Assembly: GCA_021797675.1 (NCBI GenBank)
Contig: JAJZZH010000175.1
Location: 1 to 35,533 of the forward strand
Length of the DNA: 35,533 nt
Source of the DNA: Bacillota bacterium
GTDB lineage: Bacteria; Bacillota; Sulfobacillia; Sulfobacillales; Sulfobacillaceae
Direction: 5' to 3'
Part shown: positions 16,835 through 24,170 of the stretch, piece after piece
How the letters are laid out: each line of letters starts with the position of its first letter
Numbering within the stretch: the first letter of the stretch is position 1
Made by a program: the position numbers and the translations under genes
Notes under the pieces: model-generated
Databases searched by the model: none
Seen by the model: the letters and a program-made list of their open reading frames with translations, nothing else
Told to the model about the DNA's origin: nothing

Positions 16835-17806
16835 TCACTGCCCTCCTCCGCGGGCAAACCAGTATTGCCCCAACGAAATGGCCGCCAAGGCAATCCCCAT
16901 GAGAAATGCCATGGCGGCCGCAGTGCCCATGTGCATGGCATTAAATCCCTCTCCGTAAATAAACATCGTGATCGGCGAGGTCGAAAATCCAGGACCCCCG
17001 CCGGTTAGCAGGTACGGCTGGGCAAACAAGTTGAAGGAGGCAATGGTGCTGATAATGCCGACAAAGACCAATACCGGCTTGACCTGAGGCACGGCTACGG
17101 AGAAAAAGGTAGAAACCACGCCGGCTCCGTCAATGGCCGCCGCGTCAAACACGGTTTTCGGCAACTGGGTGAGCCCGGCGTACAAGATGATCATGTTAAA
17201 TCCTGACGTCCACCACACGGTGACCAGGTCGATCGAAATCCATGCCCAGGGCTGGGCCACCAGCCAGGGAAGGTGCATGCCGAGGATCTGATTCACCGCT
17301 CCCCCCTGCGTCTGCAAAATCCAGGCCCAAATGCTGGTGACTGCCGTCGCCGAGAGGGTGGCAGGGAAGAAATAGAGGGGACGGAAGAAGGATTTTCCGC
17401 CGGCCCGGTAGATGCCATAGGCGATAATCAACGGCACGGCGACCAAAAAAGGGACGCTAATGCCGACAAACAGCACGGTATGGCCGAGACCCTGCCAGAA
17501 CTGCTGGGAAAACAGCGATGACCCGTCGAACAACAGCTCGGCATAGGTGCTGAGTCCCACCCATCCACTGTTGCCGACGATAGGATTCCAGTGGTGCAAA
17601 CTGATATAGATGCCGTAGCCGATGGGATAGGCGGTGAGCCCTCCGAATAGCACGAGAAACGGCAGCACAAAGAGATAGGCGGAAACGGTGCCTTTTGCCT
17701 TCGCTCGGCTGGCCCCGGTGGCCAGCCCGGGTCGCTTGCGCCAGGCGCCGACATCTTTGACTGGAAATTGCGTGCTCCATCCCTTCTTTCGCGGCCTTAG
17801 CGGCAA
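16835..17806 (-). CDS. Carbohydrate ABC transporter permease, MalF type
   Basis: This is a 323-residue protein with six membrane helices after a basic tail of about 40 residues. The EAA loop is FDAAAIDGAGVVSTFFSVAVP. YLFVLPFLVLFGGLTAYPIGYG is the standard first helix of CUT1 permeases such as MsmF and LacF. The frame opens with a TTG at 17806 that has no clear ribosome binding site, and the first 40 residues are not conserved-looking, so the true start is uncertain. A stable hairpin lies between this gene and the upstream binding-protein gene. The protein pairs with the MalG-type permease that follows at three bases. Confidence 0.9.
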   Translation of the reverse strand: MPLRPRKKGWSTQFPVKDVGAWRKRPGLATGASRAKAKGTVSAYLFVLPFLVLFGGLTAYPIGYGIYISLHHWNPIVGNSGWVGLSTYAELLFDGSSLFSQQFWQGLGHTVLFVGISVPFLVAVPLIIAYGIYRAGGKSFFRPLYFFPATLSATAVTSIWAWILQTQGGAVNQILGMHLPWLVAQPWAWISIDLVTVWWTSGFNMIILYAGLTQLPKTVFDAAAIDGAGVVSTFFSVAVPQVKPVLVFVGIISTIASFNLFAQPYLLTGGGPGFSTSPITMFIYGEGFNAMHMGTAAAMAFLMGIALAAISLGQYWFARGGGQ

Positions 17807-17868
17807 GTACGCACATGGTCAGCTCCGGAACCGTGGCAGGGCGGTCTGCCCTCATCGCGGCGAAGTGC

Positions 17869-17894
17869 AGAAGGCCGCCGGCAAGCGGCCTTCT
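17869..17894 (-). promoter_or_regulatory. Intercistronic hairpin between binding-protein and permease genes
   Basis: AGAAGGCCGC (17869-17878) and GCGGCCTTCT (17885-17894) form a perfect 10-bp stem with a six-base loop, eight bases after the binding-protein stop. No T-run follows. Such hairpins between malE-like and malF-like genes commonly stabilise the upstream message so that binding protein exceeds permease. That role is inferred from position. Confidence 0.6.
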
Positions 17895-17902
17895 GACCAC
17901 GG

Positions 17903-19177
17903 CTAGGGTAGGGTTGCCATTTCCTGCTGCATCTTTTGCGCAGCGATATGCAGTCCCGCCTTCACGCTGCTCTTGCCTTCCAAGACCAGGCTGATATTGG
18001 CGTAGAGATAGGTGCTAGTGGTGGTCCCCCAGTTAGGAATCAGCGGATTTAGCACTCCGGTGTCGACGGCGCGAGCAATCACGGGCATGCCCGCGATCCG
18101 GCGAAACGCGGGATTTTTCAGCGTGGGCAGCCACACCGGAATCGTGCCTTCCTTGGCCAAGAGCAAGCTGTGATGGTAGTAATAGCCGAACCAGGCGGCC
18201 ACCGCTTTGCGAACCGCGGGCGTCAGCCCCGGATTTTTGAACACCCACCAGTAGTTTTGGCCCAGGAAGTCAGCCGGCCGGTGGCCGATCACGGGCAGCA
18301 CCGCCATCCCCAGATGGTTGCCCAAGGCCTTTTGGTAGATCGGGTAGTCGTAGGCGCCGGTCATCTCCATGGCGTTCTTGCCCTTGACAAACAAGTTGTG
18401 GGCCTCGCCGTTGGAGGCGTTCAGCGGTGATACATGCCATTTAAAGATGGTGTTGTGCTCGAAGGTCAGGGCAGCCAGACCCGCTGGGGAATCGAACAAA
18501 ATCTTGCGGGTAGCGGGATTGGCCTCGCGACCGCCGAATTGCGCCAAGAGCGAGGGGAACAGAAACGGATTGGGCCACGCGGGCTCCTGCACATAGCCCC
18601 ACTGCCCCTTGGCACGGACCGTCAGTTTCTTGGCATCGCGGACAAACGTGGCCTGGTTGACTGGAGGCGTATTGGGATTGAGGCCGGCGGCTTTGAAGAG
18701 CGCTTTGTTGTAGAATAACACGGTGGGCAAAGCGTCGACCGGGGCGACATAGTGGACTTTGTTGACGGTCGTGCGATTCCACATCGAGGCCGGGAAATCT
18801 CGGGCGGGATCAATCCCGGCCATCTTGAGCAGGGGGAGGATAGGCACCTCCACGCCTTCCACCGCATAGGGCGCCGACGGCGTTAGCGATTCTTCCATCA
18901 GCGTGGGACCGTGGTGCGCCGACAGCGCCGAGTTAACGATCTCGGTTTCGTTGGCGTAGGGGATGTTGCGATAGTGGATGGCGTATTTGCCCGCATAGGC
19001 ACGGTTGAACCCCTTGACCAGCGTCGAAAGGTCAGGGCCGGAATTCCAAAATGAGAACGTTGCCGCGGCGGCTTTGGTGGCGGCGGGCTTGGCCCGCGCC
19101 GCCGGCAGCGGCGAAGCCCCGGCGGTAAGCCAGAGGGCTCCCAGCAATAACGGAAAAGCCAGGACTGGTTGACGCAT
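17903..19177 (-). CDS. Extracellular sugar-binding protein of the ABC transporter (family 1)
   Basis: This is a 424-residue protein. The start is the ATG at 19177, with GAGGAGG six bases upstream; the frame extends 11 codons further without support. A signal peptide covers about residues 1-30 (LAFPLLLGALWLTAGASPLPAARA). The mature protein begins like family 1 solute-binding proteins (TFSFWNSGPDLSTLVKGFNRAY), with later blocks such as NKALFKAAGLNPNTPP and AAVAWFGYYYHHSLLLAKEGTIPVW. No lipobox cysteine is present at the end of the signal peptide. This is unusual for a Gram-positive binding protein, which would normally be anchored by lipid. The gene precedes the two permeases and follows the GH2 gene by 167 bases. 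The ligand is probably an oligosaccharide. Confidence 0.9.
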   Translation of the reverse strand: MRQPVLAFPLLLGALWLTAGASPLPAARAKPAATKAAAATFSFWNSGPDLSTLVKGFNRAYAGKYAIHYRNIPYANETEIVNSALSAHHGPTLMEESLTPSAPYAVEGVEVPILPLLKMAGIDPARDFPASMWNRTTVNKVHYVAPVDALPTVLFYNKALFKAAGLNPNTPPVNQATFVRDAKKLTVRAKGQWGYVQEPAWPNPFLFPSLLAQFGGREANPATRKILFDSPAGLAALTFEHNTIFKWHVSPLNASNGEAHNLFVKGKNAMEMTGAYDYPIYQKALGNHLGMAVLPVIGHRPADFLGQNYWWVFKNPGLTPAVRKAVAAWFGYYYHHSLLLAKEGTIPVWLPTLKNPAFRRIAGMPVIARAVDTGVLNPLIPNWGTTTSTYLYANISLVLEGKSSVKAGLHIAAQKMQQEMATLP

Positions 19178-19324
19178 AATGATCCTCCTCATGTTCAGCA
19201 CCTTCCTCATATCGTACGGGTGTCACGGATTGCCTTGGCTCAGGCCGCGACGAGCCGGGAGAAGCGCGGCCCCAAGCGCTTCGCATGGGCGAACCGAGCG
19301 CATGAACGGTACGTCACCCCCTTT

Positions 19325-19341
19325 GCCGAGCGGTTCTCGGC
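19325..19341 (-). terminator. Small hairpin just after the GH2 gene
   Basis: GCCGAG (19325-19330) and CTCGGC (19336-19341) form a six-bp stem with a five-base loop, starting three bases after the stop codon. No T-run follows, so it may only mark the 3' end of the cistron. Confidence 0.35.
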
Positions 19342-19344
19342 GCT

Positions 19345-21162
19345 TCAGCCGTCGGCGTCCGGATCCGCGTGACCCATGGTCGCCCGTCGAATTTCGGCGA
19401 TCGACACCTTGGGCTTGCGATCCATGGTCAAGAGACCGTTTTGCTCCTGCTCGACGTCGGTAAGCTGGGTATAACAGAAGCCTTGCACTTCATCGGAGGC
19501 CTTGAGGGCCCGCACCAGGGCCCGGTAGGCGGCCAAAAAGCCGTCAGCGGAAGCGACCGTTCCGTAACCCCATCCGCCTTGGGGAGCGGCCGACGCCAGG
19601 GCGATCCCCCCCCACTCGGTGACCAGCACCGGAACCCGGTGTGAGGCGTCGGTCGCGCTGAGCCAAAGGGGTCGGTCCCCGGGACGAAAGGCTAAAATGT
19701 TGGTGCGGGTGCGGTAGCGTTCACGCAGCACCCGCGGATCCTGGGTATAATCATGCACCGTCAGCACGTCGGTGGCGGTATGCTCCCAACCGTCGTTGGC
19801 GATGCACAAGCGGCCGCCATCGAGCGACTTGGTCAGCTGAAAGAGGGCTTTGGCATAGGCCTGCTGCGCGGCATCGACGGCGAGTCGGGGAACGCCCCAA
19901 CTTTCATTGAGGGGCACCCAGGCAATGATTGAAGGGTGATTGTAGTCGCGCAGGATGACTTCCGGCCATTCGCGCAACGTGCGGACGACCGCCTGCGGGG
20001 TGAACTCGTAGGCTGCCGGCATTTCTTCCCAGACCAAGAGGCCCAGACGGTCGCACCAGTATAAAAACCGCGGATCTTCAATCTTTTGGTGTTTACGCAC
20101 GCCGTTGAAGCCCATGGCCTTGACCAACAGGATGTCCCGGCGAAAGGCGGTGTCGTCGGGCGCGGTCAGCCCGGTTTGCGGAAAATAGCCTTGGTCCAGC
20201 ACCATGCGCAGATAAAGCGGCTCACCGTTGAGGACGAGGCGTCCGTCGGTGGTCGCAATCGAGCGCAGTCCAAAATAACTGTGAACCAGGTCGTCGGGCT
20301 CCCCCTCAACGCGGAGCCGTACGTTCACGTCGTAGAGATGGGGCGCATCGGGCGTCCAGGCATGCATCGATGCGTGATCGGGCGGTACCTTGATACGAAC
20401 CGCCCACCGCGCACCGGTCAGGGTTCCGGAACCTTCGGCGACCGGTGCTCCGGCCAAGGTGACCGACGCGGTGACGGTGGCCGGACGATCGGGTGCACGA
20501 TTGACCTCGACCTCGACCCAGGCCGCGTGGGCAGCGACTTCGGGGGTAATGCGAACGCTTTGCAGGGCGATCCGCGGTGTCGGTTCCAACCACACCGGCT
20601 GCCAGATCCCACTGGTGCGGGTGTAAAAAATGCCCTGCGGGTTGGCTTCGGTCGTCTGCTTACCCCGTGGCTGGGCGCGTTCGGAGGGGGGGTCCTCGAC
20701 GCGCAGGACGACGTCCTGGTCACCGGCCGGCCCGAGCGCATCGGTGATGTCCAAGGCAAATGGCGTGTAGCCCCCTTCGTGCGAACCTACCAAGCGTCCG
20801 TTGACAAAGACCTGGCAAGCATAGTCGACGGCACCGAAATGCAGCCAAATTCGCCGGTCGCGCCAGCCATCGGGAACCCTAAACGGCCGACGATACCAAA
20901 ATACCGCCGGGAGATGGGGATCGGCGATGCCGCTGGCCGTCGTCTCCGGTGCGTAGGGAACACGGATGACGGTCGCCCAAGCGACTGCGGCTGCCCAACC
21001 ATCGGTCCTACCACGATCATCCGGGTCGGGTTGGAATTCCCAGGTGCCGCATAGATCCAGCCACTCGTCGCGACGAAAGGCCGGGTTGGGATGTTCAGGC
21101 CCTTCCAATTGGTCCGCGACCGACAGAATTTCATCCAGGGTTCGGGGAGCAAGCAGCGACAT
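19345..21162 (-). CDS. Glycoside hydrolase family 2 enzyme
   Basis: This is a 605-residue protein from the ATG at 21162, with GAAGGGA upstream; an in-frame TTG three codons earlier is too close to that site. It has a jelly-roll sugar-binding domain (residues about 35-195, with WYRRPF, VFVNGRLVGSHEGGYTPF and GIWQPVWLE), an Ig-like domain (195-300) and a TIM barrel (300-590). The acid/base is Glu420 in LNESWG and the nucleophile is Glu516 in VTEWGG. No signal peptide is seen, so it should be cytoplasmic and act on imported oligosaccharides. GH2 includes galactosidases, glucuronidases, mannosidases and arabinosidases. The short barrel and lack of a further C-terminal domain resemble glucuronidase- or arabinosidase-like members, but the substrate is open. 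Confidence 0.88.
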   Translation of the reverse strand: MSLLAPRTLDEILSVADQLEGPEHPNPAFRRDEWLDLCGTWEFQPDPDDRGRTDGWAAAVAWATVIRVPYAPETTASGIADPHLPAVFWYRRPFRVPDGWRDRRIWLHFGAVDYACQVFVNGRLVGSHEGGYTPFALDITDALGPAGDQDVVLRVEDPPSERAQPRGKQTTEANPQGIFYTRTSGIWQPVWLEPTPRIALQSVRITPEVAAHAAWVEVEVNRAPDRPATVTASVTLAGAPVAEGSGTLTGARWAVRIKVPPDHASMHAWTPDAPHLYDVNVRLRVEGEPDDLVHSYFGLRSIATTDGRLVLNGEPLYLRMVLDQGYFPQTGLTAPDDTAFRRDILLVKAMGFNGVRKHQKIEDPRFLYWCDRLGLLVWEEMPAAYEFTPQAVVRTLREWPEVILRDYNHPSIIAWVPLNESWGVPRLAVDAAQQAYAKALFQLTKSLDGGRLCIANDGWEHTATDVLTVHDYTQDPRVLRERYRTRTNILAFRPGDRPLWLSATDASHRVPVLVTEWGGIALASAAPQGGWGYGTVASADGFLAAYRALVRALKASDEVQGFCYTQLTDVEQEQNGLLTMDRKPKVSIAEIRRATMGHADPDADG

Positions 21163-21188
21163 GGTAGGCAATCCCTTCTGTCATAGAG

Positions 21189-22559
21189 TTATCCCAACGC
21201 CAGTTGGATCCACGCAATGCGCGCGCTGACGGCCGCCCCCGCCTCCAGAAATCGGAGATGGTTGACTCCGGTCCGCAGGGTCACCTGGGTCATGGCAAAA
21301 CTGCTACCCTGGCCGTTGGTCGGCAAATAGGTGAGCGCGGGTTCATAGGTTCCGTTGACCATCCAGCTTTGGCTGGTGGTGCCGCCGCTGGTGTTGCGGT
21401 AGCGAACCCAAAGGATGTAGGTTCCCGCCCGGGCGCGGACCCGAAAGACCACGTCGTTAGCGCCGCGGGCAGAAGGTCCATAGGTAGTCCGCGTCGGCGG
21501 TTCGCCCGCAGGCAGCGCCAGCGAGGCATCTGCAGGAACGGGAGCGTGAAATTCGGGGACCCCCTGGGGAGACCAGGTGAAGGGTTGTGCCCGGATCACC
21601 CGAGTCCAGCCGGATCCTCGATACGCGGCGGCATGGTATATGATCCACCATTGGCGACCGTTCTCGGAGGTGGCAAACGAGGCGTGACCTGGCCCGTAAA
21701 TGCCGTGGGCCGACTGAAACACGGGGTGCGGCGTCTTCTTCCAGGCTTGAGGGCGCAAGGGATGGGTGCCCACCAGCGTGATCAGCCCCAGGCAGTATTG
21801 GTCGGTCCAACTGGCGTTGGCAGAATAGACAATAAAGATACGGCGGCCGTGGCGGAGGACGACGGGGCCCTCGTTGATAGGGGCTACGCTGGTTTCCCAG
21901 GAATAGACCGGAGTGGTGAGAATGCTCGCGTTGGGGGCAAGCCGCGTTGGACTCAAGAGCCGGTCGATCATCAGATGCTGCACGTGATTTTTTGGGCTCA
22001 GCCAGCCGGACCAAATGAGATACCGGCTGCCCCGGTAATCGAGCACGGTCGGATCAATCGCCCATTGATTGGCTCGATCATGGACCATACCCTGAAAGTG
22101 GTATGGCCCTAACGGATTGAAGCCGGCGCTTTGCAGCACGTAGATGCGGTGCGTCGCGTTGTTGCCAGCCTGGTCGGCGGCAAAGTAGATATCCCAGCGC
22201 CTGCCGATGCGGTGGAGCTCAGGCGACCACACATCCGCCAGATTGCCGGTTCCCGGCGACCATACGACCCGTCCCGGGCCCGCGCCCAGTTCGGTCAGCC
22301 AGCGAGCGCGCCATAGGGTGACGTTGTCCCCCGTTGTCATGGTGAGGTAATAATAGCCTTGGTAGCGGACGACGTAGGGATCCGCTCCGTTGACGGCCAG
22401 CGGATTTTCAAACGTGGTGGCGAGCTTCCCGCTCGCTGCCGGTGACGCGCCGACGGTCAGGGCAAGCAGCCAGCCGCCAAGGGCGATGCCTATCAGCGCG
22501 CGGCGACGCGCGCGATTATTCCGCCGTGGCCCGTCGAGAATCCTCTTCTCGGTCTGCAT
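21189..22559 (-). CDS. Secreted GH43 glycosidase with C-terminal binding module
   Basis: This is a 456-residue protein. The ATG at 22559 has GGGGGACGAGG upstream and lies inside the last 44 bases of the regulator gene. A basic stretch and hydrophobic core (about residues 20-43) form a signal peptide or anchor. The five-bladed propeller of GH43 follows, with Asp60 (GADPYVV), Asp169 (DPTVLD) and Glu230 (INEGPVV) matching the base, pKa-modulating and acid residues. WSPEL near 112 is another family mark. The last 130 residues (VVFRVRARAGTYILWVRYRN...NHLRFLEAG) look like a CBM6/CBM35-type beta-sandwich. GH43 enzymes mostly remove arabinofuranose or xylose residues; some act on galactans. It is likely to act outside the cell and feed the transporter. 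Confidence 0.88.
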   Translation of the reverse strand: MQTEKRILDGPRRNNRARRRALIGIALGGWLLALTVGASPAASGKLATTFENPLAVNGADPYVVRYQGYYYLTMTTGDNVTLWRARWLTELGAGPGRVVWSPGTGNLADVWSPELHRIGRRWDIYFAADQAGNNATHRIYVLQSAGFNPLGPYHFQGMVHDRANQWAIDPTVLDYRGSRYLIWSGWLSPKNHVQHLMIDRLLSPTRLAPNASILTTPVYSWETSVAPINEGPVVLRHGRRIFIVYSANASWTDQYCLGLITLVGTHPLRPQAWKKTPHPVFQSAHGIYGPGHASFATSENGRQWWIIYHAAAYRGSGWTRVIRAQPFTWSPQGVPEFHAPVPADASLALPAGEPPTRTTYGPSARGANDVVFRVRARAGTYILWVRYRNTSGGTTSQSWMVNGTYEPALTYLPTNGQGSSFAMTQVTLRTGVNHLRFLEAGAAVSARIAWIQLALG

Positions 22560-23553
22560 GGACCTCGTCCCCCGTTCTGCCTCCGTCACGCGGTGAGCAG
22601 TCAATCCGCATTTCCAGATCGATGGCGTAATTGCCAAATTCCCGGCCGAACAGATTCAAACCGCCTTCGTTTTCCGTCCCCGGTTTGACGCCGATACGGA
22701 CGCTGATGTAGTTGTGACTGAGCAGGTCAAGATCGCCTATCGTCACCGCGGACAGCCGCCGCCCGTCAAGAAAGGTGCCTGCGGCTGCCGTCCGCCATGC
22801 CTTCAGCAGGCCAAATTGGGTATTGTGTGACCCCCACCAGGTCGGGGTCAAATAGCCCGGCTCGCCGCCGAAGTCGCCTGGGCATGTCCAGGTGCCCAGT
22901 TCATGGTGGTTGACCCACACCGTGATGTCGGAGGGCCAATCGGGATTATACAGGGGGGCTTCGCTGCACGCTTCCATCGTCAGTTCGAGACTGGTCGCCA
23001 CCCGTCCGGGCGGAATCCGCATGGGGAAACGATATTCAACATAACCCCGGCGAAACCAGAGCAGTTGCGCGTTGACTCGTTCCGGCTCGAAAAACGAACG
23101 CGGGTCGTCCAATTCTCCGATAATGCCCTGCTCGGACAACAGGCCGCAGGTGGGCACCACTTCGGAGTCCACATAATGCCCGACGGGCATCGCGATATAA
23201 ATCTGGTTCGATTCAGGATTTTGTGGCGAACCCAAATCGAGCGTTACCCGGCTGGCGACCAAGGCGCAGACGCGCTGGGTGCCGTGCGTGCCAGGAATCA
23301 GCTCGCTGACCACCAGGCCGATGTCGGTGAGCTTCTTGACGTTGAGGGCTGCCGTAGACAGGGGAATGTGAAGGCGCACCGAGAGTTCTGCCATGGTCAG
23401 CGGTCCGGTCGCCAAGGCTTCGATGATGGCCAGCCGGAGACCCGAGGCCAGGGCCTTGGCGGTGGGCAAAAACTCGTTCACGCCGTAGCTGAGGGTTCGG
23501 TTTCCGGCCCGAATATCCAGGGTTTCGTTAATCCATTCCTCTACCCGGTCCAC
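22516..23553 (-). CDS. ArsR-type regulator fused to a carbohydrate-associated beta-rich domain
   Basis: This is a 345-residue protein if it starts at the GTG at 23553, which has GGGAGG five bases upstream. An ATG at 23646 in frame lacks a site. A winged helix-turn-helix lies at about residues 28-100 (LRLAIIEALATGPLTMAELSV and the recognition helix near LSTAALNVKKL). The remaining 230 residues are a beta-sandwich-like domain with WPSDITVWVN, GTWTCPGDFGGEPG, GGLNLFGREFGNY and many aromatic residues. This combination occurs in Firmicute sugar loci as an ArsR-family regulator, presumably with the beta domain sensing a sugar. It is the first gene of the minus-strand operon and overlaps GH43 by 44 bases. 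A palindrome upstream is the likely target, implying autoregulation and control of both arms. Confidence 0.82.
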   Translation of the reverse strand: MDRVEEWINETLDIRAGNRTLSYGVNEFLPTAKALASGLRLAIIEALATGPLTMAELSVRLHIPLSTAALNVKKLTDIGLVVSELIPGTHGTQRVCALVASRVTLDLGSPQNPESNQIYIAMPVGHYVDSEVVPTCGLLSEQGIIGELDDPRSFFEPERVNAQLLWFRRGYVEYRFPMRIPPGRVATSLELTMEACSEAPLYNPDWPSDITVWVNHHELGTWTCPGDFGGEPGYLTPTWWGSHNTQFGLLKAWRTAAAGTFLDGRRLSAVTIGDLDLLSHNYISVRIGVKPGTENEGGLNLFGREFGNYAIDLEMRIDCSPRDGGRTGDEVHADREEDSRRATAE

Positions 23554-23734
23554 GATGGCCTCCCTAATTGACGGTAATACGCTGCAATTCTCGACCTTTT
23601 CCATGATATCGCAAAGTCTGTTTTGAAGCAAGATATTCTGCGTCATCCATCAGAAACTTTATGCGTCATCGCAGGAACGTTTTCCGTCAGTCTGCGCGAT
23701 GAGATACCTGACAGACTGGTAGAAGTCGATGGGC

Positions 23735-23770
23735 TGGTCAAAACCGTTGCCTTAATTTGACCATGGTCAA
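23735..23770. promoter_or_regulatory. Candidate operator: 14-bp perfect palindrome plus third half-site
   Basis: TTGACCATGGTCAA (23757-23770) is an exact palindrome made of two TTGACCA half-sites. A third copy of the half-site, TGGTCAA, lies at 23735-23741, 29 bases from its counterpart. The site sits between the divergent regulator and GxGYxYP genes, as expected for a dimeric winged-helix repressor. A TTGACC could double as a -35 element on either strand. Binding by the adjacent ArsR-type protein is inferred. Confidence 0.55.
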
Positions 23771-23789
23771 CGCTTGGGCTTAAACCGCT

Positions 23790-23816
23790 GGCCTCCACCA
23801 TGGCGAGGTGGAGGCC
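23790..23816. repeat. Perfect 10-bp inverted repeat in the divergent region
   Basis: GGCCTCCACC (23790-23799) and GGTGGAGGCC (23807-23816) enclose a seven-base loop, 19 bases from the palindromic operator candidate. If the plus-strand transcript starts near the operator, the hairpin would lie in its long leader and might act as an attenuator or 5' stabiliser. No T-run adjoins it. Confidence 0.5.
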
Positions 23817-24170
23817 CCCAGCACGAATGAAATTGATACGCTCCTGCAGAGACCTATGCCGCCCTTTTAGGGTCATTTGCCTGCCAACGACCCGTGCAAA
23901 GACGCGCGCCGGCGTGTCCAAGATCGATCGCGCCGCGACCCGGTGACGGGGCGGATCGGCTGCCCTGGTCGGGAGGAGCGGGACGCCACGAGCCCGATCT
24001 TTGCCGGGCGCTATCCCTGTCCCGGGAGCCCAGTCCCATCGAACCTGAACAAGCGAACGAGGGATGCTAGGGGATTGGATTAAACCGTGCCGCGATTCTG
24101 GTCGCCTTCCATGCGATGTCTTGCAGCGCCAGTCTTCGTAAATACATTCGAATATCTAGGAGGAAGTTCA

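Larger units (their letters stand above)
23554..24170. other. Divergent intergenic control region
   Basis: This gap of about 600 bases separates the regulator and the GxGYxYP gene. It contains the 14-bp palindrome and third half-site, a 10-bp hairpin, a 7-bp inverted repeat (CAGTCTG at 23688-23694 and CAGACTG at 23712-23718) and a 9-bp direct repeat (TGCGTCATC at 23639 and 23662). The part from about 23,830 to 24,150 shows no gene and no obvious structure. Confidence 0.5.

Noticed and set aside
20086-21054. 322-codon plus-strand frame opposite the GH2 gene
   Set aside because: Antisense to catalytic and jelly-roll motifs of GH2; no start signal and no recognisable domain.
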